Below, in pieces: positions 47,472 through 55,659 of a DNA stretch of 64,000 bases. Location of the stretch: positions 620,001-684,000 of the forward strand of contig JALHMB010000001.1 in the NCBI GenBank assembly GCA_022844275.1. The letters run 5' to 3'. The DNA is from Hyphomicrobiaceae bacterium (GTDB taxonomy: Bacteria > Pseudomonadota > Alphaproteobacteria > Rhizobiales > Hyphomicrobiaceae). The notes beneath the pieces were generated by a model. The model searched no databases, was not told the DNA's origin, and was given only the letters and a program-made list of their open reading frames with translations. A program made the translations under genes and the position numbers. Each line of letters begins with the position of its first letter. The stretch's first letter is position 1.

Positions 47472-48494
47472 TCAGCGACGTGCTCCGAGCAGGCCTTGCG
47501 GACGGAACGCAAGGACGACAGCCATGATCAGGAACGTGAAGACGACTGAATACGTCGGTGCGTAGACAAGGCCGATCTGCTCAGCGAGCCCGATGATGAC
47601 GGCGCCCAGCGCGGCCCCCGGTATCGAGCCCATCCCACCCACGATGACGACCACGAGCGAAGCAAGCAGGAACCGCGTGTCCTCTCCCGGTGAAAGAGAC
47701 TGAAAAGTGCCGCCGATGATGCCGGCAATTCCCGCCAGACCGGCGCCGAAGGCGAACACGGCCAGGAACACGTATTGAATGCGCACGCCCGAAGCCGCGA
47801 GGATATCTCGGTCGTCGACGCCGGCGCGGATCAGCATGCCGAGCCGCGAGCGGTTGAGCACGAACCACATACCGAGCCCGATTACGATCGCGGCGAACAG
47901 GATCGCGATGCGAATTAGAGGATAGGAGAGGTAAACTGCTTGTCCGTCGGAGCGGACCGCGCTGACGAACGGCAAAGTGGTCGGCCCGCTCAACCACTGC
48001 GGCGACTGCACTTGATAACTCTGCCCGCCCCAATACCAGAGCATCAGATCGGCGAGCACGATAGAGATGCCGATCGTAACGAGCGTCTGGCGCAGCTCCT
48101 CGCCTTCCATGCGGCGAAATACCTGATGCTGCAGCAGCAGGCCAAGTGCGCCGACAACAACAAAGACGACCGGGAAGGCGAGCAGCCAGTAGCCTGTAGC
48201 GTCGACGACGCCATAGCCGATGTAGCCACCGAGCAGATAAAGCGAGCCATGCGCGAGATTGACGTTGCGCATCAGGCCGAACACGAGCGTGAAGCCCGAG
48301 GCGACGAGAAAGTAGAGCGCGCCAAGCGTAATGCCGGAGAGGATCGCGTTGAGAAAGATGCGCTTGCGGCCGAGAGCCTGCTCGAGACCGGGCGGCCACG
48401 GCGCAAAGATCAGCCATGCCAGTGCAACGACCAGCACCAGAACCACGAGGGTCCCGATCGGGTGGCGCGCGCCGAGGTTCTGCAACGTACCCAT
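47472..48494 (-). CDS. livH: Branched-chain amino acid-type ABC permease LivH
   Basis: 340 residues. GITLGALYFLVASGFTLVFG, MRNVNLAHGSLYLLGGYIGY and VVVIVGGMGSIPGAALGAVI are LivH signatures; eight or more helices. An extra N-terminal helix precedes the core. First gene of livHMG-livF::Tm1-PEP hydrolase. The 291 bp upstream (48495-48785) hold no gene and should contain the promoter. Confidence 0.93.
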   Translation of the reverse strand: MGTLQNLGARHPIGTLVVLVLVVALAWLIFAPWPPGLEQALGRKRIFLNAILSGITLGALYFLVASGFTLVFGLMRNVNLAHGSLYLLGGYIGYGVVDATGYWLLAFPVVFVVVGALGLLLQHQVFRRMEGEELRQTLVTIGISIVLADLMLWYWGGQSYQVQSPQWLSGPTTLPFVSAVRSDGQAVYLSYPLIRIAILFAAIVIGLGMWFVLNRSRLGMLIRAGVDDRDILAASGVRIQYVFLAVFAFGAGLAGIAGIIGGTFQSLSPGEDTRFLLASLVVVIVGGMGSIPGAALGAVIIGLAEQIGLVYAPTYSVVFTFLIMAVVLAFRPQGLLGARR

Positions 48495-48785
48495 GCTGCA
48501 CCCAACTCTGATCGGTCGACTGGTTCATCAATCGACCGTGCAATCGTCTGTCCGCCGTCAGATGCGAAAGCCGTGCGGGCGCCGACCCGGTAGTTTTCAC
48601 ATCTCGAAACAAGCGGACATGTCACGCGGATCGTTCGTCGGCGCCCGCTGGATCACTTTCGATCCCGTGCGCGCCACGACATGCCGCCTGCCTACTCGAC
48701 AGAATAGTCGATCCCGGCAGCGACGGTCGTATCCGACAGTCTAACGATTTCACCGGCTTGAGCGCGCGGTAGTTAAGCTCATGGT
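48495..48785. other. Intergenic region upstream of livH
   Basis: No supported gene on either strand. It separates the AraC-family gene from livH. No clear -35/-10 pair or palindrome could be fixed by eye, but by position it should hold the liv promoter and possibly AraC sites. Confidence 0.4.
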
Positions 48786-49607
48786 TCATCCGGAGTAGGC
48801 GATCTGCGCGCTGCGCCGATAGGCACTTGGCGGTACGACACCATTCGCGATGAAAAAGCGCGAGAAGCTGGCCTGGCTGGAAAAGCCGAGATCCAGGCCG
48901 ATCGCTGCAACGGCCTCGGTGGTTCTTGTCAGCCGTTCAATGGCTCGCTCCATGCGCAGCGAATTCAGGTAGAGGTTCGGCGTAACGCCGACCTGTTGGC
49001 GGAACAACTTGTAGAAGTGAGGCCGTGAAAGGCCCGTCTCGCGCGCGACGCTGTCGAGCTCGACCGGCTCACACACGTGCTGCTCGAGGAGTTGGATTGC
49101 CTTGCGCAAGCGGAAGTCGCGGACACACGCGAAGCGCTCGGAGGGATCGCTGCCGTGCCAGGACAGATCGAGGCAGTACTGCGTCAGGCTCAGAAGCCAA
49201 TCGTTGATCACGGGATCATGCTGGTCGCGATCCAGCATCGCGCTCACGTCTTTGAGGCGCGCAAGCTCGTCCGTGACCTCGATTGCCGCGCGCCCGAAAC
49301 GAAGTGCCGTCGTCCGGCTGCCGATGCCACTCCAGAACCAAGTCGGCCGGATGTAGAGCACGAGCACCAGCGTCTGCCCGCCTGGAACAGGCTGATGATA
49401 ATAGTGCGCCTGCCATGGGTTCACGGCGACGGCTTGACCCGGACCTAGGGGTATGGCGCAGCCATTTACATAGACTTCGCCAGGGCTGCCGTAGACATGA
49501 AATAGAAGATGCCCCTCGCGATGCGCGTGCGACACCATCGTGCGATCCATGGTGTAAAGGCAGGCGCGCCCGAATGCACCATGAAGCACGGCAACAGCTT
49601 CACTCAT
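48786..49607 (-). CDS. AraC family transcriptional regulator
   Basis: 273 residues from the ATG at 49607; the open frame upstream has no similarity. The N-terminal AraC-type cupin has MVSHAHREGHLLFHVYGSPG. The two C-terminal helix-turn-helix motifs are PVELDSVARETGLSRPHFYK (about 205) and AVAAIGLDLGFSSQASFSRF (about 245). It lies between the binding-protein gene and livH, on the same strand, so it is the obvious candidate regulator of the import/catabolic block. Confidence 0.9.
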   Translation of the reverse strand: MSEAVAVLHGAFGRACLYTMDRTMVSHAHREGHLLFHVYGSPGEVYVNGCAIPLGPGQAVAVNPWQAHYYHQPVPGGQTLVLVLYIRPTWFWSGIGSRTTALRFGRAAIEVTDELARLKDVSAMLDRDQHDPVINDWLLSLTQYCLDLSWHGSDPSERFACVRDFRLRKAIQLLEQHVCEPVELDSVARETGLSRPHFYKLFRQQVGVTPNLYLNSLRMERAIERLTRTTEAVAAIGLDLGFSSQASFSRFFIANGVVPPSAYRRSAQIAYSG

Positions 49608-49780
49608 CGTCCTCCCATCAGCATTCGTTTGATGCTGTTTTGCCGCGACTATATCGCATTGGGTATGTGTGGCAAGCCGTCGCATAGCGAACGTGCTTAA
49701 TGCAAAACTGGTCTTTCCAGTATTGCCGGCGAAAGTGCGACTGCATTGCGCCGTGGCGGCAGCGCACGAGAACCCAGAAC

Positions 49781-49823
49781 AAAATGCCCCCGCGATCGGA
49801 ACCAGATGGTCCAATCCGGGGGC
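49781..49823 (-). terminator. Rho-independent terminator after the Liv-type binding-protein gene
   Basis: On the minus strand GCCCCCG pairs with CGGGGGC around an inner GGACCA/TGGTTCC stem, followed by ATTTTGTT. It lies 56 bp after the stop codon of the binding-protein gene and before the araC-type gene, so binding-protein mRNA is probably made separately and in excess. Confidence 0.65.
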
Positions 49824-49878
49824 CGTTCTTCATCAGCCTCGGGCCGCGACGGGCAGAGGTCGCTTCTCTCTCGACGAC

Positions 49879-51135
49879 TTACTTGCCGCCGAGCGCTTTG
49901 CAGTCCGGCGTCGTGCGAGACGGCAGACCCATGGCGCGGAAGGCATCAGCAGTCATGCCTAGCGTCTGGGTGACATTGTCGACCCGGGCGACCATCTTGT
50001 TCGAAAGCGAGCCGTCGGGGTTGGCGCTCACTTCGGTGACGAATACCGAGCCCGAGGCCTGGCGGTTCTCGTTGAGCGAGATCTCGCCCAGCGGGGTCTT
50101 CACCTTCAGCTTCGACAGCGCGGCGTGGAACTTCTTTTGCCCGTCGCTGAGGTCGCCCTTGACCTCGTTCAACCCTGCGATCATGGCCAGCGCGTTCACG
50201 TAGTAGCCGACGCCAAACAGGGACGGCGAGGGAAGCCTCTTGTCCGCCGGGAACGCTTCCTGATAGGCCTTGACATAGGCTTGCCATTCCGGCGCCGGGT
50301 TGTCGTTCGCGACCCAACCTGACGTCGGGGTGCCGATGAGGGCATCCTTGGCCTTGCCCTTTGAGTTGAGCACGGTCGGGTCGGCCATGATGGAGCCGCC
50401 GATCAGCTTGGCCTTACCGCCCGCTTGTTGGTACTGGTTCAGGAAGTTGATCGCATCCGTCCCGCCCACGCCGAGGTAGATGGCATCGACGTCATCGGGC
50501 AGCTTGGCGATCACGCCCGCAAAGTCGGACGAGCCCAGCGGAACCCACAGACGCTCCACCAGTTCGCCGCCGGCCTTGCAGAAGCCGACCGCGAAGCCGA
50601 GGAAGTTCGTGTAGCCGAATGAATAGTCGGCAGACACGGTAGCGACCTTCTTCCAACCCTTTTTGTTGACGACGTAATCGCCGAGGCCCGCTCCCCACTG
50701 AGCGCCGTCCAGATTGAAGCGGAAGAAGTTTGGCGACGGGTCGACCCAGGTCGTCTCCAATGCGCCGGAGATGCCGTTGATCACCGTCTTGTCCGGGACG
50801 GTCTTCGAGTAGTCGCGCATCGCGATGCCCTCCGAGCCCGACAGGGGGCCCAGAATGATATCGACCTTATCCTGCTCGATGAGCTTGCGCGCCATGCGCG
50901 TCGCCGTGGCGGGCGTCGTGTCGGTGGGGGCAACCACGGTCTCGATTTTCTTGCCGCCGGCCATGTTGCCGACCTGCTTGAGCGCCAGTTCGACGTTGCG
51001 TATGCCGTCCGCACCGCCGGCCGCGAAAGCACCTTCGGTGGCAACCAGAATGCCGACCTTGATTGTGTCTTGCGCGGCCGCCGCGCCGGGCAGCATCAAC
51101 GCCAGGGCAGCAGCCGCCCCGATGAACCGCTTCAT
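49879..51135 (-). CDS. Branched-chain amino acid-type ABC transporter substrate-binding protein
   Basis: 418 residues from the ATG at 51135 with GGGAGGA upstream. Signal peptide ALALMLPGAAAA-QD, then IKVGILVATEGAFAAGGADG, TATRMARKLIEQDKVDIILG and VSADYSFGYTNFLGFAVGFC, the LivJ/LivK (Peripla_BP_6) pattern. It ends GLPSRTTPDCKALGGK. Presumed ligand supplier to LivHMG/LivF-Tm1. The 264 bp between it and the divergent SDR gene contain a TGTGGT/ACCACA inverted repeat. Confidence 0.92.
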   Translation of the reverse strand: MKRFIGAAAALALMLPGAAAAQDTIKVGILVATEGAFAAGGADGIRNVELALKQVGNMAGGKKIETVVAPTDTTPATATRMARKLIEQDKVDIILGPLSGSEGIAMRDYSKTVPDKTVINGISGALETTWVDPSPNFFRFNLDGAQWGAGLGDYVVNKKGWKKVATVSADYSFGYTNFLGFAVGFCKAGGELVERLWVPLGSSDFAGVIAKLPDDVDAIYLGVGGTDAINFLNQYQQAGGKAKLIGGSIMADPTVLNSKGKAKDALIGTPTSGWVANDNPAPEWQAYVKAYQEAFPADKRLPSPSLFGVGYYVNALAMIAGLNEVKGDLSDGQKKFHAALSKLKVKTPLGEISLNENRQASGSVFVTEVSANPDGSLSNKMVARVDNVTQTLGMTADAFRAMGLPSRTTPDCKALGGK

Positions 51136-51399
51136 GCCGAATCCTCCCAAGTATTATTGATTTTCCGTGGCTTATTCGACCACTGCTCCCGTCTGCCAGT
51201 TGCCCTGTCGCGACGGTACATTCACTGTGGTCGATAACTTCCACCACACGGCGACTACATCACAACGGCGAGAAGCTGCCAACCAAAGTGATATCCGAGC
51301 GTCTGCTTTTTAGCGGGCATCCGATGATGCCTGGGCGCGTTCTTGCCTCTATCTTGTTTCGCGTCCGAGATAAGCTCCAACCCATTGAGAGGAGCCGAG

Positions 51400-52077
51400 A
51401 TGAAGCGTGCAATCGTGACCGGCGGCGCTGGCCTTATCGGTAGCGAGATCTGCCGGAGGCTGCTCGCTGAGGGCTGGCAGGTGGCGAGCTTCGACGTCCA
51501 TAAAGGGCAGGGCGACGCTGTCGACATCCAATGCGACATTGGCAGCGAGGCTGCCGTCGACGCCTCCTTCTCGCAATTGGGCTGGGACCGGGTCGACCTA
51601 CTCGTCAACAATGGCGGCCGGACGCCGAGCATCACGATGGAGCTGGCACAATCTACCCTGAAGGACTGGAACGAGACGATCGGAAGCTATCTGACCGCGA
51701 CCTTCCTTATGAGCAGGCGCGCCCTGCCGCTCATGGCGGAAGGTGCCAGTATCGTGAATATGGCCTCGACGCGCGCCTTCATGTCCGAGGGTGGAGACTT
51801 CATGTATGCCGCTGCCAAAGGCGGCATTGTTTCGATCACGCACGCGCTGGCCATCGCTCTCGGGCCGAAAGTTCGTGTCAATGCCATAGCACCCGGCTGG
51901 ATTTCAGGAGCGACAGAATTGAGAGCCGTCGATCATAGCCAGCATCCCGCGGGGCGCGTCGGCCGTCCCGAAGACATTTCCGAAGCGGTCCTCTATCTCG
52001 AAGGCGCGCGCTTCGTGACGGGGCAGGTGCTGATCATCGACGGCGGCATGACACGGAAGATGATGTACGCCGAATAG
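51400..52077 (+). CDS. Short-chain dehydrogenase/reductase
   Basis: 225 residues from the ATG at 51400 (GAGAGGAG upstream). Rossmann motif VTGGAGLIGSEICRRL (TGGxxxIG), VNNGG at about 85, catalytic Tyr/Lys in MYAAAKGGIVS and the usual Ser position in VNMASTRAFMS. The C-terminus FVTGQVLIIDGGM is typical. NAD(P)H-dependent oxidoreductase of unknown substrate. Stop-to-stop with the lysR gene. Confidence 0.93.
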   Translation: MKRAIVTGGAGLIGSEICRRLLAEGWQVASFDVHKGQGDAVDIQCDIGSEAAVDASFSQLGWDRVDLLVNNGGRTPSITMELAQSTLKDWNETIGSYLTATFLMSRRALPLMAEGASIVNMASTRAFMSEGGDFMYAAAKGGIVSITHALAIALGPKVRVNAIAPGWISGATELRAVDHSQHPAGRVGRPEDISEAVLYLEGARFVTGQVLIIDGGMTRKMMYAE

Positions 52078-52947
52078 TCATTCCGCGATGCCGGGCAAGA
52101 GCGCCAAGAGACTCCGCAGCGACGGAGACGGATCGCCATTCCACACGAGATGCGTGCGATTGTGCGAATATCGTTTGGGCAACGCGTGCTGGCGAACGCC
52201 TTGGATCGCGCGTAGAGCCTCCAGGGTCGCCTTGGGCACGACAGCAAATCCGGTCCCCGCGGCAACACACGCGATCATCGCCTGATACGACGCGAACTCC
52301 AGAACCCGCTCAGGCATGACGTTGGCGCTACCAAGCCACTCCTCGATGCGCTTGCGATAGGAGCAGCCCTGCGCGAACGCAATGAGCGTCGAGCGTCCAA
52401 TGTCGGCCGGGCCGGAGACCGTCCCGATCGACTTGGGCGTGATGAGCACCAGCCGCTCGTCGAACACCGCACGCGATTCGAGATTGGGCGCCGTGAAGGG
52501 CTCGGAGACGAAGGCGGCCTCGAGCTCGAAGTTCAGCACGCGCGTCAGCAGCGCGCCCGTCGTCCCAGTGGAGAGTTCGACAACCACATTGGGGTAAAGC
52601 GAGTGATAGCGCGACAGAATGGGTGCAAGGCGACTGCCGGCAGTGCTCTCGAGTGCCCCCAGCCTGAACACGCCCTTGGGCTTGCCGGTGCGCATTTCGT
52701 TGACCGCTTCGTCGGCCAGACGCAGCAGCCGGTCCGCATAGGCGAGAAGGGTGTGCCCCTCCGCCGATAGCCGAATGGAGCGGCCCTCCCGGCGGAACAG
52801 GCGCGCACCGAGATGCTCTTCGAGCTGGCGGATGCGAGCCGTGACGTTGGATTGGACGCGGTTGAGCTTATTGGCCGCGCGGATCACGCCGCCCTCGTCC
52901 ACGACGGTGCGGAAAATCTTCAGGGATTCGAGGTCTATCGTTCTCAT
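52078..52947 (-). CDS. LysR family transcriptional regulator
   Basis: 289 residues. N-terminal winged HTH: LESLKIFRTVVDEGGVIRAA, NKLNRVQSNVTARIRQLEEH, LGARLFRREGRSIRLSAEGH. The C-terminal co-inducer domain resembles LysR_substrate. Divergent from the MFS gene, which it likely controls. A 29-bp perfect palindrome covers its own start codon, suggesting tight autorepression. Confidence 0.95.
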   Translation of the reverse strand: MRTIDLESLKIFRTVVDEGGVIRAANKLNRVQSNVTARIRQLEEHLGARLFRREGRSIRLSAEGHTLLAYADRLLRLADEAVNEMRTGKPKGVFRLGALESTAGSRLAPILSRYHSLYPNVVVELSTGTTGALLTRVLNFELEAAFVSEPFTAPNLESRAVFDERLVLITPKSIGTVSGPADIGRSTLIAFAQGCSYRKRIEEWLGSANVMPERVLEFASYQAMIACVAAGTGFAVVPKATLEALRAIQGVRQHALPKRYSHNRTHLVWNGDPSPSLRSLLALLPGIAE

Positions 52948-52962
52948 AATGAGAACGATAGA
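52934..52962. promoter_or_regulatory. 29-bp perfect palindrome over the lysR start codon
   Basis: The arms TCTATCGTTCTCAT and ATGAGAACGATAGA flank a single central A. The lysR ATG (52947-52945 on the minus strand) is inside. It contains the T-N11-A pattern of LysR boxes (TTCTC...GAGAA) and lies between lysR and the divergent MFS gene. Confidence 0.75.
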
Positions 52963-53012
52963 GCATAATTATTCATTTGTCCAAATCGACGTCGCACCCC
53001 TTATTCCTCGGC

Positions 53013-54212
53013 ATGCGAACAGAGATCGACATAAACGTGCGCCAGCCCACGCTCTCGATTGCCGTCATCTGCATCCTTGCGGCGACGGCGCTGGCAGTTG
53101 CGATGGGCATCGGCCGATTTGCTTTCACGCCGTTGCTGCCGCTCATGGTGCGCGACGGCTCGCTGGCTCTGGGCGCCGGGGCCTGGCTCGCCGCCAGCAA
53201 TTATCTGGGTTATCTGGCCGGCGCTTTCACGGCAGCTCGATTGGGCCTCTCCCCTTCGGCTCTGATGCGCGCGAGTTTGGCCGGTATCGTCGTGACCACG
53301 GCCGCAATGGGCGGCCTCGATAGCATCGCTGTCTGGACTATTCTGCGCTTTGCCGCTGGCATCTTCAGCGCCTGGGCGCTGGTCGCAGTCAGCGCGTGGA
53401 TCTTGCCGCAACTAGTTGAGGCCCGTCGCACCGAGCTTTCTGGCTTAGTCTATGCGGGGGTGGGACTTGGCATTGCCGTCACGGGGCTGTTCTGTCTTGT
53501 TGCTGCGCAGCCGGGCGTGTCGGCCCGATGGCTGTGGCTGGAGCTTGGTTTGCTCGCCGCTCTCGCAGTGATCCCACTCGGTCTTCTTGCTGGTCGGCCT
53601 CACGAGGTTTCCAGCAAAGTTCAATCGCCGTTGCCGGGCGACAGCACTTCTCGACCGCATGTCGGCCTCGTGATCTGCTATGGCGCACTTGGCTTCGGGT
53701 ATATCCTGCCGGCGACCTTTCTGCCCGCGCTTGCACGCGAGGTCTGGGACAATCCGCAGGTGTTCGGCCTCGCTTGGCCGATCTTCGGTATGTCCGCCGC
53801 CGTATCCACGCTCGTGGCCGCGCGGTATTTGCCACGCGCCAATTGGCTGCGCGTCTGGGCAATCAGCCATGCGATCATGGCCGCCGGCGTCATCCTCCCG
53901 AGTATCTGGCTCACACCGCTGGTGATCGCGATCGCGGCTCTCGCAGTCGGCAGTACCTTCATGATCGCGACCATGGTCGGGTTGCAGGAGGCACGCGCGC
54001 GCACGCCAGAAAATCCCTCGGCTGCAATGGGGGCAATGACGACAGCTTTCGCGCTCGGTCAACTCGCCGGCCCGCTCGTCTCCGGGGCCTTTGATCTACT
54101 CCATATCGGCCATCGCGCCGCTCTCGGCTACGCGCTTTTGCTTTCTGCGCTGGCATTGGCCTGGAGTGCGATCCACCTGTGGCGGCAATCGCAGCATGAA
54201 CGCTCAACGTGA
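53013..54212 (+). CDS. YbfB/YjiJ family MFS transporter
   Basis: 399 residues from the ATG at 53013; a TTG at 52977 would add 12 residues and the ribosome site is weak for both. ALAVAMGIGRFAFTPLLPLM at helix 1 and AASNYLGYLAGAF at helix 2 are typical of YbfB/YjiJ-type carriers; twelve helices. Probably an exporter controlled by the divergent LysR protein. Confidence 0.88.
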   Translation: MRTEIDINVRQPTLSIAVICILAATALAVAMGIGRFAFTPLLPLMVRDGSLALGAGAWLAASNYLGYLAGAFTAARLGLSPSALMRASLAGIVVTTAAMGGLDSIAVWTILRFAAGIFSAWALVAVSAWILPQLVEARRTELSGLVYAGVGLGIAVTGLFCLVAAQPGVSARWLWLELGLLAALAVIPLGLLAGRPHEVSSKVQSPLPGDSTSRPHVGLVICYGALGFGYILPATFLPALAREVWDNPQVFGLAWPIFGMSAAVSTLVAARYLPRANWLRVWAISHAIMAAGVILPSIWLTPLVIAIAALAVGSTFMIATMVGLQEARARTPENPSAAMGAMTTAFALGQLAGPLVSGAFDLLHIGHRAALGYALLLSALALAWSAIHLWRQSQHERST

Positions 54213-54243
54213 ATGAGACTGTGCCACAAAAGGAGCACGCACC

Positions 54244-54723
54244 ATGACATCGCCCTATGCTGAAATTACAGGTTCGGAAACTCGCACGGGCAACGGCGCC
54301 CTCGATGCGCTGATCGGCTTCTATCGCGCATTCAACAGCCGTGATCTCGATGGCCTCGCCGCCAACTGGGCAGAGGTCGATGCGCCGAGCATGGATAACC
54401 CGATCGGCGGCATTCGGCGCGGCTGGCCAACCATACGGGAAGGCTACGCGAAGCTGTTCGGAGGCCCCGCGTCAATCCGCGTCACGTTCCACGATTTCAC
54501 GAGCCAAGGAGGCGACAACTGGCATCTCTTCGTCGGAAGAGAGAAGGGCACGTGCACAACGCCCCAGGCGACCATCGATCTCCGCATCCGAACGACCCGC
54601 TGGTTCACAAAGAGCAACGGCGTATGGCGTCAGCTTCATCATCATGGCTCCATCGAAGAGCCGGCATTGCTCGCCGAATACCAACGCGCGATATTCGGGG
54701 CGCCGCTCGACAAGCCCGCATGA
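54244..54723 (+). CDS. NTF2-like/SnoaL-type protein
   Basis: 159 residues. GALDALIGFYRAFNSRDLDG followed by LAANWAEVDAPSMDNPIGG, a central beta-rich part and VWRQLHHHGSIEEPALLAEY. The cone-shaped NTF2-like fold is inferred from this start and the length. Enzymes and ligand binders both occur in the family. 31 bp after the MFS gene, same strand. Confidence 0.75.
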   Translation: MTSPYAEITGSETRTGNGALDALIGFYRAFNSRDLDGLAANWAEVDAPSMDNPIGGIRRGWPTIREGYAKLFGGPASIRVTFHDFTSQGGDNWHLFVGREKGTCTTPQATIDLRIRTTRWFTKSNGVWRQLHHHGSIEEPALLAEYQRAIFGAPLDKPA

Positions 54724-54767
54724 TGCGTGCGAGCGTGCCGGCCTACCTTGCCCCATCGGAGCTCGTC

Positions 54768-55100
54768 ATGAAGATCCCTACTCTCGCGTTCACGGCCATC
54801 GACTGGTCGGACATTCCTCCGACCATCCACAAGGGCGAGAAAGGCGAGGCCCGCTGGCGGACGCAGAGCATAGGCGACATTCGCGTTCGCGTGGTCGAGT
54901 ACACGCCGGGTTATCTGGCCGACCACTGGTGCGATCGAGGACATATTCTCTATATCATCGAGGGCGAGATCATCAGCGAACTCAAGGATGGCCGCAGCGT
55001 CACGCTGTCCGCCGGCATGGGCTACCACGTGTCGGATTTCGGTGACGCGGCGCATCGGTCGTTCGCCCCCAAAGGCGCGAAGATATTCATCGTGGATTGA
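54768..55100 (+). CDS. DHCW-motif cupin fold protein
   Basis: 110 residues from the ATG at 54768 with GGAG at 54758. FTAIDWSDIPPTIHKGEKGE, YTPGYLADHWCDRGHILYII (the DHWC signature) and GMGYHVSDFGDAAHRS fit the small single-domain cupins carrying this motif. Likely metal-binding, reaction unknown. Third gene after the MFS carrier. Its stop abuts the livF remnant on the other strand. Confidence 0.85.
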   Translation: MKIPTLAFTAIDWSDIPPTIHKGEKGEARWRTQSIGDIRVRVVEYTPGYLADHWCDRGHILYIIEGEIISELKDGRSVTLSAGMGYHVSDFGDAAHRSFAPKGAKIFIVD

Positions 55101-55625
55101 TCAGCCGATGCCGAGGTAGATGCGCTGCACATCGGGGTTGCTGGACAGCTCACTTGCCTTGCCGGAAAAGACGCTGCGGCCGACCTGCAGGACATGGGCG
55201 TGATCCGCCACTTCGAGCGCCAGGTCGACAGACTGCTCGGCCAGGAGCAGCGTCAGACCTTCCTTGTGCAGGCGCTGGAAAGTTTCATACGTCGTATCGA
55301 TCACGGCAGGCGCGAGCCCGAGACTCGGCTCGTCGAGCAACAGGAGTGTGGGATCGCTCATCAAGGCGCGCCCAACCGCGAGCATCTGTCGTTCACCACC
55401 AGACATGGTGCGAACGAGCTGCCGCCGCCGTTCGGCGAGTCTCGGAAACACGGCATAAACGCGCTCGAGCATCTGCGACGTGCGCGACTTGTCCTTGAGC
55501 GGTGTTGCGCCGAGCAGCAGGTTGTTCTCGACAGTCTGCGATACGAAGAGGCGCCATCCCTCGGGCGAGAGTGCCAGCCCCTTGCGTACGATCGAATAGG
55601 CCGGCGTGCCTGTTACATCGTCCCC
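55101..55625 (-). pseudogene. 5'-truncated livF (branched-chain-type ABC ATPase) remnant
   Basis: The minus strand reads VTGTPAYSIVRKGLALSPEG, WRLFVSQTVENNLLLGATPL, then an intact signature MSGGERQMLAVGRALM, Walker B LLLLDEPSLGLAP and the C-terminus. A TGA at 55626-55628 lies just upstream and the Walker A half (about 45 residues) is absent. A shorter 123-residue product from an internal ATG at 55472 would lack ATP-binding function. The break adjoins the MATE-like gene, so a deletion or insertion removed the 5' end and any upstream liv genes. Confidence 0.8.
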
Positions 55626-55659
55626 TCAACCCCTTCCCTTGGTCAAAGCGAAAACGCGA

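Noticed and set aside
51136-51399. Riboswitch or small RNA between the binding-protein and SDR genes
   Set aside because: Only a short TGTGGT/ACCACA inverted repeat is visible; no known riboswitch core was recognised.
54552-54767. N-terminal extension of the DHCW cupin
   Set aside because: It lies inside the NTF2-like gene in another frame; the ATG at 54768 has its own ribosome site and gives the usual cupin length.
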